Assembly: GCF_000971335.1 (NCBI RefSeq)
Contig: NZ_JZJL01000036.1
Location: forward strand, 1-55,537
From: Chromobacterium vaccinii
GTDB lineage: Bacteria; Pseudomonadota; Gammaproteobacteria; Burkholderiales; Chromobacteriaceae
Reading direction: 5' to 3'
DNA length: 55,537 bases
The position numbers and the translations under genes are program-made. Numbering within the stretch: position 1 is the first letter of the stretch; every line of letters starts with the position of its first letter. The notes beneath the pieces were generated by a model. The model did no database searches. It was not told the DNA's origin and was given only the letters and a program-made list of their open reading frames with translations. Positions 8,445 through 15,494 of this stretch are shown piece after piece.

Positions 8445-8487
8445 ATCTGTCATTCAGTATCAGTAAAAACTGTACTAAATGACAGAT
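8445..8487. repeat. Long inverted repeat upstream of chitinase
   Basis: ATCTGTCATT (8445-8454) and AATGACAGAT (8478-8487) form a perfect 10-bp outer stem. Inside it, AGTA/TACT and CAGT/ACTG continue the pairing around an AAAA loop, giving 18 pairs with one mismatch and one bulged T. There is no T-run, and it lies about 140 bp before the chitinase start in an AT-rich stretch. It could be a double operator. Confidence 0.6.
8470..8485 (+). promoter_or_regulatory. Candidate CviR (lux-type) box for chitinase
   Basis: CTGTACTAAATGACAG fits the 16-bp C. violaceum CviR box as I know it (CTGNCCNNNNGGNCAG) at 8 of 10 fixed positions and has the CTGT-N8-ACAG dyad. Chitinase is a known quorum-sensing output in C. 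violaceum. Binding is not shown by sequence alone. Confidence 0.45.
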
Positions 8488-8627
8488 GGTTTAGTCTGTT
8501 CTTGAATTTGAGTCTGGATATTCGATTCTGATACCAATGTAATACCACGTGAGACGCTCATGTCGGTGTATGCATAGGCAGAGCGAATCCCTCCGCCGTT
8601 CACTCAATCAAGAAGAGGAGAACCACC

Positions 8628-10256
8628 ATGATGCCATTTCCGTTGTCGCGCGCGCTGCTGGCAGTCGGCGCCGCCTTCGCGTTGTCCCAGGCGGTCTGGG
8701 CCGCGCCGTCTTGCTCGCCGTGGGCCACCGGCAAGGTCTATAACGCCGGCGACTACGCCACCTTCAACGGCAAGACCTGGCGCGCCAGCTGGTGGACCCA
8801 GGGCGAGCAGCCGGGCAGCAGCCAGTGGGGCGCCTGGCAGGAGCGCCCGGCCAGCGAATGCGTGCCTGACGGCGGCGATCCGGGCACCCCGGGCACGCCG
8901 GGCACGCCGGGCAGCGGCGTGCCGCCCGAGCCCAAGCCCACCGTCGGCCGCCATGTCGGCTCCTACTTCGCCCAGTGGGGCATCTATGACCGCAACTACA
9001 AGGTCTTCAACCTGGTGAAGTCCGGCGGCGACAAGCAGCTGACCTTCCTCAACTACGCGTTCGGCAACGTCTACGCCGACGGCAAGTGCGGCATGGTCAC
9101 CCGCGCCGAGAACGGCAACGGCGACGGCGGCGACGCTTGGGCCGACTACCAGCGCTCCTTCGCCGCCAACGAGTCGGTGGACGGCAAGGCCGACAGCTGG
9201 AACGATCCGCTGCGCGGCAACTTCAACCAGCTGCGCAAGCTGAAGCTGGCCAATCCGTCGCTGAAGGTGCTGATCTCGCTGGGCGGCTGGACCTGGTCGA
9301 AGAACTTCGGCAAGTTCGCCGCCTCCGACGCCGGCCGCAAGGCGATGGTCAGCTCGTGCATCGACCTCTACATCAAGGGCAACCTGCCGGTGGGCGAAAG
9401 CGCCGGCGGACAGGCCGCGGCGCTCGGCGTGTTCGACGGCTTCGATATCGACTGGGAATACCCGGGCGGCGGCGGCCTGCCGACCAATACCGTCGACCCC
9501 AACGACAAACAGAACTACACGCTGCTGATGGCCGAATTCCGCAACCAGCTGAACGCGCTGTCCACTGCCAACAAGCGCCGCTACTACCTGACCGTGGCGA
9601 TCGGCTCCGGCGTCGACAAGATCCGCAACACCGAGCCGGACAAGTACAGCGGCTATCTCGACTGGATCAACGTGATGACCTACGACTTCCACGGCGGCTG
9701 GGACGCCAAGGGGCCGACCAACTTCCAGTCCAATCTCTACCGCGATCCGGCAGCGCCGGTGACTGGCGATCAGGTTTATTACAACGTCGACGACGCGGTG
9801 AAGACCCTGGTGGGCGCCGGCGTGCCGCGCGCCAAGATCAACGTCGGCCTGCCGTTCTATGGCCGCGGCTGGGCCGGCGTCGCCGCCGGTCCGAAGGGCG
9901 ATGGCCTGTATCAGGTGGCCACCGGTCCGGCCAAGGGCACCTACGAGCAGGGCATCGAGGATTACCGCGTGCTGGTGACCCGCAGCGCCAAGCAGTTCAA
10001 CAGCCCGGTGGCCAAACAGCTGTGGACCTACGACGGCAACGAGTTCTGGAGCTACGACGATCCGGCCACCATCCGCGGCAAGCTCGACTACGTGCGCTCG
10101 CAGCAGTTGGGCGGCGTGTTCAGCTGGTCGCTGGACGGCGACGACGCGCAATCGACCTTGCTGAAGACCAGCGCCGAGGTGAGGCTGGACGCGGCCACCG
10201 CCGCCCAGCGCCGCGCGGCCGCCGCGGCGGTGAAAGCCAAGGCGGTGAAGAAGTAA
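8628..10256 (+). CDS. Secreted GH18 chitinase with CBM5/12 chitin-binding domain
   Basis: A 542-residue extracellular chitinase. It has a signal peptide (about 1-25), a CBM5/12 domain with exposed Trp residues (about 28-75, WATGKVYNAGDYATFNGKTW), a Pro-Gly-Thr linker (about 84-100) and a GH18 barrel. The catalytic DGFDIDWE is at 270-277 with Glu277 as the acid. LISLGGWTWS and the MTYDFHGGWD strand are further GH18 hallmarks. The tail is Ala/Lys-rich. It cleaves beta-1,4-GlcNAc links of chitin. A GAGGAG site precedes tandem ATG codons. The upstream DNA holds an inverted repeat, a CviR-like box and a direct repeat ATACCA at 8531 and 8542. In C. violaceum chitinase is controlled by quorum sensing. 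Confidence 0.95.
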   Translation: MMPFPLSRALLAVGAAFALSQAVWAAPSCSPWATGKVYNAGDYATFNGKTWRASWWTQGEQPGSSQWGAWQERPASECVPDGGDPGTPGTPGTPGSGVPPEPKPTVGRHVGSYFAQWGIYDRNYKVFNLVKSGGDKQLTFLNYAFGNVYADGKCGMVTRAENGNGDGGDAWADYQRSFAANESVDGKADSWNDPLRGNFNQLRKLKLANPSLKVLISLGGWTWSKNFGKFAASDAGRKAMVSSCIDLYIKGNLPVGESAGGQAAALGVFDGFDIDWEYPGGGGLPTNTVDPNDKQNYTLLMAEFRNQLNALSTANKRRYYLTVAIGSGVDKIRNTEPDKYSGYLDWINVMTYDFHGGWDAKGPTNFQSNLYRDPAAPVTGDQVYYNVDDAVKTLVGAGVPRAKINVGLPFYGRGWAGVAAGPKGDGLYQVATGPAKGTYEQGIEDYRVLVTRSAKQFNSPVAKQLWTYDGNEFWSYDDPATIRGKLDYVRSQQLGGVFSWSLDGDDAQSTLLKTSAEVRLDAATAAQRRAAAAAVKAKAVKK

Positions 10257-10272
10257 GCGGGGATGGGTGAGC

Positions 10273-10300
10273 AAACGGCGGGGCTTGCCCCGCCGTTTTT
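10273..10300 (+). terminator. Rho-independent terminator after chitinase
   Basis: An 11-bp stem AAACGGCGGGG / CCCCGCCGTTT around CTTG, with five Ts at 10296-10300. Confidence 0.92.
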
Positions 10301-10316
10301 CATGGCCTGTCCGGAT

Positions 10317-10841
10317 TCACAGCTCGGCCGCCGGCAGCACCCGCAGCGGCAGCGGCGTGGCGCTGGAGGCTTGCCAGACGGCGTTGAAGTGGTCGATCAC
10401 CTGCTCGCCGCTCAAGGCGAAGGCGCTGAGGGTGGTATGGCCGTCGGCGATGGCGGTGACTTGATAGCCGCGCGACACCGCGTTGCGCAGCGTGCTGTCG
10501 ACGCAGAAATCGGTGGCCGCGCCGCCTATCCACAGCTTGCTTGCGCCCTGCGCCGACAGCAGTTGCGCTAGATCGGTGTCGCAGAAACTGTCGCCGTAGC
10601 GCTTGTAGACGATGGCGTCGCCGTCCTGCCGAGCCAGCCGGGGATGCAGCTGCCAGGCATCGGATCCGCGCGGCAGGTCGTCTTCCTCGTGCTGGACGAA
10701 GATCACCGGCATGCCGCGCTGGCGGGCCTTGGCGATGGCGAGGTTGAGGTTGTCGAGCACGGCGTCGAGGCGGGCGGCGCGAAGCTCGCCTTCGACGACG
10801 CCGGCTTGTACATCGATGATCAGCAGCGCGGTATCGGACAT
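10317..10841 (-). CDS. Isochorismatase-family cysteine hydrolase
   Basis: A 174-residue hydrolase with the family's catalytic triad: Asp10 in ALLIIDVQ, Lys80 in VYKRYGDSF and Cys113 in GAATDFCVDSTLRNA. The TDFCVDST loop marks the cysteine-hydrolase (nicotinamidase-like) branch, not true isochorismatase EntB. The substrate cannot be read from sequence. It lies 39 bp downstream of a D-2-hydroxyacid dehydrogenase on the same strand and is probably co-transcribed with it, which hints at a small catabolic pair. Confidence 0.85.
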   Translation of the reverse strand: MSDTALLIIDVQAGVVEGELRAARLDAVLDNLNLAIAKARQRGMPVIFVQHEEDDLPRGSDAWQLHPRLARQDGDAIVYKRYGDSFCDTDLAQLLSAQGASKLWIGGAATDFCVDSTLRNAVSRGYQVTAIADGHTTLSAFALSGEQVIDHFNAVWQASSATPLPLRVLPAAEL

Positions 10842-10880
10842 GTTTGCTCTCCGGCAGGTGTGGGAAAAGGGTGGGCGGCC

Positions 10881-11852
10881 TCAGGCCAGGGCTTCCGGGT
10901 TCAGCACATGCGACGCGTCGCCCTCGAAGAAGCGCAGCGCGTTGCGGTAGGCGATTTCCAGATATTGGCGGTAGCTGTCGGCCTCGGCGTAGCCCAGGTG
11001 CGGCGTGCACAGCACGTTGGGGCGGCGCAGCAGCGGATGGCCGGCGTCGTAGATCGGTTCCTGTTCGAACACGTCGAGCGCGGCGAAGCCGGGCCGGCCG
11101 GCGTCCAGCGCCGCCTCCAGCGCGCCGGGCGCGATCAGTTCGGCGCGGCTGGTGTTGACCAGCAGCGCGTCGGGTTTCATCGCCGAGAGGTCGGTGTGGG
11201 TCACGTTGCCGGCGGTGGCGGGGAGCAGCCGCTGGTGCAGGGTGACGACGTCGGCGTCGGCGAAGAAGGCCTCGCGGCAGGCGGCGGCCCGATACCCCAG
11301 CGCCTGCGCTTCCCCGCGGGCGCGTTCGCTGCCCCATACCAGTATCTCCATGCCGAAGGCGCGGCCGTAGCCGGCCACCAGCTTGCCGATCTTGCCGAAG
11401 CCGAGAATGCCCAGCGTCTGGCCGCGCACCGCATGGCCCACCGGGCCCTGCCATCGGCCTGCGCGCAGGCTGGCCATGTTCTCCTCCAGCCGGCGGCGCG
11501 CCGCCATGATCAGCAGCCAGGTGAGTTCCGCCGGCGCGTGCGGCGTGCCGCTGCCTTCCACCACCGCGACGCCGGCGCGGGTGCAGGCGTCCACGTCGAT
11601 GTTGCGGGCGAGCTTGCCGGTCTGGCTGACCAGCTTCAACGCCGGCATTCGCGCCAGCAGCGCGGCGTCCACCACGGTGCGTTCGCGGATCAGCAGCAGG
11701 GCGTCGGTTTCGGCCAGGACGGCGTCCGCGTCCGGCAGCCGGGACAAGTCGCCGACGCTGGCGCAGCGGTAGCCGGGGTTCTGGCGCAGTTCGGCCAGTT
11801 CGGGGCCGATGTTCTGGTAGTCGTCGGGGATCAGCAGCTGGATGGAAGGCAT
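10881..11852 (-). CDS. D-isomer-specific 2-hydroxyacid dehydrogenase
   Basis: A 323-residue NAD(P)-dependent dehydrogenase. The Rossmann motif is GFGKIG at 151-156. The catalytic Arg236 (NTSRAELI), Glu265 (FEQEPI) and His285 (TPHLGY) are all present. The family interconverts 2-oxoacids and D-2-hydroxyacids. This subgroup resembles phosphoglycerate-dehydrogenase-like enzymes of soil bacteria, but lacks the C-terminal ACT domain of SerA. The start is ATG 11852 and excludes an upstream extension that does not match the fold. The neighbouring isochorismatase-type gene lies downstream. Confidence 0.88.
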   Translation of the reverse strand: MPSIQLLIPDDYQNIGPELAELRQNPGYRCASVGDLSRLPDADAVLAETDALLLIRERTVVDAALLARMPALKLVSQTGKLARNIDVDACTRAGVAVVEGSGTPHAPAELTWLLIMAARRRLEENMASLRAGRWQGPVGHAVRGQTLGILGFGKIGKLVAGYGRAFGMEILVWGSERARGEAQALGYRAAACREAFFADADVVTLHQRLLPATAGNVTHTDLSAMKPDALLVNTSRAELIAPGALEAALDAGRPGFAALDVFEQEPIYDAGHPLLRRPNVLCTPHLGYAEADSYRQYLEIAYRNALRFFEGDASHVLNPEALA

Positions 11853-11892
11853 GGGCGGACTTCGCGATGAAAGTCCACAGTATAAGCATTTA

Positions 11893-13368
11893 TCATGCGA
11901 TGGGCTCGTCCAGCGGGTGGTAAGGCTGGGCATGGCAGACGCGGTTGCGGCCGCCTTGCTTGGCGGCGTACAGCGCGAGGTCGGCGCGGGCGACGGCGGC
12001 CTCCAGCGTTTCCGGCGGCAGCCATTGGCACAGGCCGATGCTGATGGTCACCGTCAGCCGCTTGCCGGAGGCGCTCATGATGTGATTGGCGACGATGCTG
12101 CGCAGGCGCTCGGCCAACGCGTCGTCGTCGCCGTGGCTATGGACCAGCACCACGAACTCCTCGCCGCCCCAGCGTATCAGCAGGTCGCCGCCGCGCAGCT
12201 GCGAGCGCAGCAGGTCGGCGATTTCGCGCAGCACCCGATCGCCGATCTGGTGGCCGTGCTTGTCGTTGACCTGCTTGAAGTGGTCGATGTCTATCATCAG
12301 CAACTGCGGCTCGGCGCTGGCGCGTTCGCAGGCCCGCAGCCAGCCGGGCAGCAGGTCCAGGAAGGCCAGCCGGTTCAGGCAGCCGGTCAGCGGATCGGTG
12401 GTGGCCAGCTGCCGCATCCGCCGCTGGTGGTGCTGCAAGGTGGCCAGCACCGCGATCAGCACCAGCAGCAGGATGGTGCTGTTGATGGCCAGATTGACCT
12501 GCAGCGCGGCGTGCAGCGGCTGCAGCGCGCGGGTTTCGTTCTGCTCCACCAGCAGGTGCCAGCCCAGTTCGGGCAGCAGGCGGGTGGTCAGCAGGTAGCG
12601 GTTGCCGTCGCGGCTGTACTCCAGCTTGCGCGGCTCGGGGCCGCCGGCCAGGATGGCGTCGGCAAGCTGGGCCAGGCCAGGCAGGTCGCGCAGCTTGCGT
12701 TGCCCGGCGCCGGCGCTGTCCAGCACGATGCGGCCGTCGTGGTCGATGAAGTAGATGCGGCGCTGGAAACGCCGCTCGTGCGCGGCCAGCTGCGCGCTCA
12801 GCTCGGCCTGGGGCAGGCCGACGCCTATCACGCCCAGCAGCTTGCCCTGGCTGTCGACGATGCGGTGGTTGATGAACAGCGTGGTCTTGCCGCCATTGGT
12901 CATGTCCTCGTCCAGCGCGATGTCGTAGGCGCCCTGGGCGTTCTTTAGGCTGCGGAAGTACCAGCGGTCTTCCGGATCGGACGGCGACACGGTTTTCAGC
13001 ACGCCGCCGGCGTAGTAGTAGCGCCGGCTGCTTTCCGATACCAGGAAGCTGCCGGTGATGCCGTAGCGGCCGTTGATGGCCGCCAGGTAGCGCGCGACGC
13101 GATCGGGGCCGCGCTCGCCGTCTTTCAGCCAGTCCTGCAGAAAGGTGTCGTTGGCCATCAGCGACGCCACCGACAAGGGTCGCAGGATACTTTTGTCTAT
13201 CTCGGAAAAGATGGTGTCGCCGGTCAGCGGCAGGCCTTGTTCGACGATGCCGTGGCGGATGTCCTGGCTGCCCTGTTGATAGTACAGGCCGGCATTGACG
13301 ATGATGCCGGCCAGCAACAGCAGGGCGACGATGATGGCCAGGCGATAACGAGACAATGGGCCGGACAC
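11893..13368 (-). CDS. Membrane-bound diguanylate cyclase with dCache sensor
   Basis: A 491-residue signalling protein. TM1 is near 12-33, followed by a large periplasmic sensor of the dCache type (about 35-290, with the PEDRWYFRSLKNAQG motif typical of these domains), TM2 near 298-318 and a GGDEF domain (about 330-480). The active-site motif is GGEEF in IRWGGEEFVVL, so cyclase activity is expected. The product-inhibition I-site RxxD is present five residues before it (RGGD). The ligand is unknown. The start is taken as GTG 13368, with GGAAGG about 8 bases ahead, over a TTG seven codons upstream. Confidence 0.9.
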   Translation of the reverse strand: MSGPLSRYRLAIIVALLLLAGIIVNAGLYYQQGSQDIRHGIVEQGLPLTGDTIFSEIDKSILRPLSVASLMANDTFLQDWLKDGERGPDRVARYLAAINGRYGITGSFLVSESSRRYYYAGGVLKTVSPSDPEDRWYFRSLKNAQGAYDIALDEDMTNGGKTTLFINHRIVDSQGKLLGVIGVGLPQAELSAQLAAHERRFQRRIYFIDHDGRIVLDSAGAGQRKLRDLPGLAQLADAILAGGPEPRKLEYSRDGNRYLLTTRLLPELGWHLLVEQNETRALQPLHAALQVNLAINSTILLLVLIAVLATLQHHQRRMRQLATTDPLTGCLNRLAFLDLLPGWLRACERASAEPQLLMIDIDHFKQVNDKHGHQIGDRVLREIADLLRSQLRGGDLLIRWGGEEFVVLVHSHGDDDALAERLRSIVANHIMSASGKRLTVTISIGLCQWLPPETLEAAVARADLALYAAKQGGRNRVCHAQPYHPLDEPIA

Positions 13369-13433
13369 GGCTACCCTTCCGAATGGCAAAATCGCGGATC
13401 GTAATATGAAGATAGGCGTTGCGAGGCCGCGCG

Positions 13434-14534
13434 TCAGCCACGAAGGGGCATGGCCAGGTACTGGAAGTGCGGATCATCGGGGTTGGTGACCAGCATGCCG
13501 CGCTGATCGCCGCCCAGGCCGAAGCGCAGATGCTCGGCCGGCACATGGGTCAGCACGTCCTGCAGGTATTGCAGATTGAAGCTGGCGTCGAGCGGCGGGC
13601 CCTGCCAATCGGTCGGCAGCGTTTCCTCCGCCTCCTCGCGGTCGGCGTTGCGGCAGCGCAGCGCCAGCTGGCCGGGGCGGATCGCCAGTTCCAGCTGGCG
13701 GAACTTGGCATGCGCCAGCACCGCCACCCGTTGCACCGCTTCCAGCAGCGGCAGGCGCGGCAGCGTCAGCTCGCAGTCGTGGCGCTGCGGCAGCAGGCGC
13801 AGATAGTCCGGCGCGCGGGCGTCCAGGAGCTTGCAGCGCAGCAGGGTGTCGCCGATCGCGCAGGCCAGTTGCCGCGCGCCGGGCTCCAGCAGGATGGGAG
13901 CGTCCCGATCGCCCAGCAGCTTGGCCAACTCCAGCGCCGCCTTGCGCGGCAGCAGCAGCGTTCTTCCCGGCAGCGGGGCCGGCAGCGGATAGCGCTGGAA
14001 AGCCAGCCGCACGCCGTCGGAGGCGATCAGCCGCAACTCGCCGCCGTCCAGTTGCAGCAGCAGGGCGTTGAGGTAGGGGCGGATGTCGTTGTCGGCCAGC
14101 GCGTACAGGATCTGGCCCAGCTTGCGTTTCAGCTCGCCCTGCTCGAGCCGCAGCGGGGCGGCGGTGTCGGCATCGGCCTCCAGCAGCGGGAAGTCGTCGG
14201 CCGGCAGCGCCTGCAGCAGGAAGCGGCTGCCGGCGGCCAGCAACAGCAGCTGGCTGCCATGGCGCTTCAACTGCAGCTCGCAGCCGGCGGGCAGCGCGCG
14301 CAGGATGTCCAGCAGCTTGCGCGCCGGCAGGCATAAGCGGAACGGCGTATCGGTCGGGACGGCCCGGCGGCTTTGCAGCTGGATTTCCAGATCGCTGGCG
14401 GTCAGCGCCAGGTTTTCGCCGTCGGCTTCCAGCAGCGCGTGCGACAGGATGGGCAGCGCGTGGCGGCGCGGCGCCACGCCGCAGACGATGGAAAGCGGCG
14501 CGAGCAGGGTGTCGCGGTCGGTGCGAAGCAGCAT
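13434..14534 (-). CDS. Divergent second DNA polymerase III beta subunit (sliding clamp paralogue)
   Basis: At 366 residues it has exactly the E. coli DnaN length, and the DnaN plan can be followed throughout: HALPILSHALLEADGENLALTASDLEI near the start, LPARKLLDILRALP, a middle LIASDGVRLAF, PDYLRLLP, CRNADREEAEETL and the C-terminal YLAMPLRG. The residues that form the clamp-binding pocket are mostly kept (RL after DG, PDY, MP-R). It is unusually rich in Leu and Arg. It is not beside dnaA, recF or gyrB but between a diguanylate cyclase and a MerR regulator, so I read it as a second copy. A main dnaN is expected near the origin. Confidence 0.85.
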   Translation of the reverse strand: MLLRTDRDTLLAPLSIVCGVAPRRHALPILSHALLEADGENLALTASDLEIQLQSRRAVPTDTPFRLCLPARKLLDILRALPAGCELQLKRHGSQLLLLAAGSRFLLQALPADDFPLLEADADTAAPLRLEQGELKRKLGQILYALADNDIRPYLNALLLQLDGGELRLIASDGVRLAFQRYPLPAPLPGRTLLLPRKAALELAKLLGDRDAPILLEPGARQLACAIGDTLLRCKLLDARAPDYLRLLPQRHDCELTLPRLPLLEAVQRVAVLAHAKFRQLELAIRPGQLALRCRNADREEAEETLPTDWQGPPLDASFNLQYLQDVLTHVPAEHLRFGLGGDQRGMLVTNPDDPHFQYLAMPLRG

Positions 14535-14600
14535 GGCCGGGTTCTCCAGAGTGGCGGACCCGGCAATTTATCACATCGTGCTATGCGAATGGATTATTCG

Positions 14601-15395
14601 TCAGCGAATCGGGATGTACAGCTCGGTCAGCGAGTCCGGGTGGCTGGGCGCGATGAAGCGCTGGTCCATGTATTCGAATTCGATGCCGTCCATCGCTTCC
14701 AGGCCGGCCGCCGGCAGCCAGCTGCCGTGGATGGCGCGGAAGGTGGCGGACAGGCCGTCCACCGGGCCGACGTGGCGGAAGCGGGCGTAGCGCTGGGCGG
14801 GAACATCGACCGCCGCCATGCCGTCCGGCACCGGCGCGTCCGCCGCTGCCTGCAAGGCGGCGAGATAGCGCCAGCCGCCGTCTGGCAAAGGCTGGCACAG
14901 GCCGTAGCTGCTGCCGGGGCGGGCGTCGGCTATCTCGTGCTCGCGTTCGAGGAAACGCTGCCACATGGCCGGGATGTCGCCCTCGTCCTGGGGACTCCAG
15001 GCGAGGCCGATGACGCGGAAGGCGGGCAGGTTGACGATGTCGGGCGTTTGCATGACGGTCTGGCTCCATTCGGGTTGGTCGAGTCGGCGCTCGATGCGCG
15101 CGATCCGCTCGCGCCGCGTTTCGATCTCATCCCGCAGCCGCGCCGCATGCTCGCGCAGCGCGCGGCGCAGGGCCGCGTCGTCGGCGGGCAGCAGCCTGGC
15201 GATTTCGTCCAGCGGCAGGCCCAGCTCGCGCAGCATGACGACGCGGCCCAACTCCGCCACCTGCGCCGGCAGGTAGTAGCGGTAGCCGTTGCCGCGGCCG
15301 GTCAGCGCCGGGCGGAACAAGCCGATGCTGTCGTAGTGGCGCAGCGTCTTGGTGCTGAGGCCGTAGCAGCGAGCCAGTTGTCCGATGGTGAGCAT
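14601..15395 (-). CDS. MerR-family regulator with GyrI-like ligand domain
   Basis: A 264-residue regulator. Residues 1-70 form the MerR winged helix (MLTIGQLARCYGLSTKTLRHYDSIGLF). A coiled-coil linker (about 78-110) is followed by a C-terminal GyrI/SOUL-like effector-binding domain (about 115-264, ending ELYIPIR). This layout is that of BmrR/SoxS-like sensors of bulky, often cationic or aromatic compounds. No Cys pair for metal is seen, so it is not a metal sensor. A MerR-type promoter with a 19-bp spacer lies just upstream, so it probably regulates itself. Other target genes are not evident nearby. Confidence 0.88.
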   Translation of the reverse strand: MLTIGQLARCYGLSTKTLRHYDSIGLFRPALTGRGNGYRYYLPAQVAELGRVVMLRELGLPLDEIARLLPADDAALRRALREHAARLRDEIETRRERIARIERRLDQPEWSQTVMQTPDIVNLPAFRVIGLAWSPQDEGDIPAMWQRFLEREHEIADARPGSSYGLCQPLPDGGWRYLAALQAAADAPVPDGMAAVDVPAQRYARFRHVGPVDGLSATFRAIHGSWLPAAGLEAMDGIEFEYMDQRFIAPSHPDSLTELYIPIR

Positions 15396-15425
15396 GAGTC
15401 GAAACGTGTGGTGGCGGATGGAGCC

Positions 15426-15456
15426 AGTGTGGACCTTGCCGCAAGGGCAAGGTCAA
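15426..15456 (-). promoter_or_regulatory. MerR-type promoter/operator of the merR gene
   Basis: On the minus strand TTGACC (15456-15451) and CACACT (15431-15426) are separated by 19 bp, the long spacer typical of MerR targets. A dyad ACCTTGCC-CTTGC-GGCAAGGT (15453-15433) fills the spacer. It ends about 30 bp before the merR ATG. Confidence 0.6.
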
Positions 15457-15494
15457 GCCCCGGCCTTTCCTGGGGGGAAGGGCCGGGGACGGAG

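Noticed and set aside
8881-8920. Short tandem repeats in the chitinase gene
   Set aside because: They encode the Pro-Gly-Thr linker between domains and are not a CRISPR or mobile repeat.
8604-10274. 556-codon open frame opposite the chitinase gene
   Set aside because: Shadow frame of a GC-rich gene; no domain, and the chitinase motifs are unambiguous on the plus strand.
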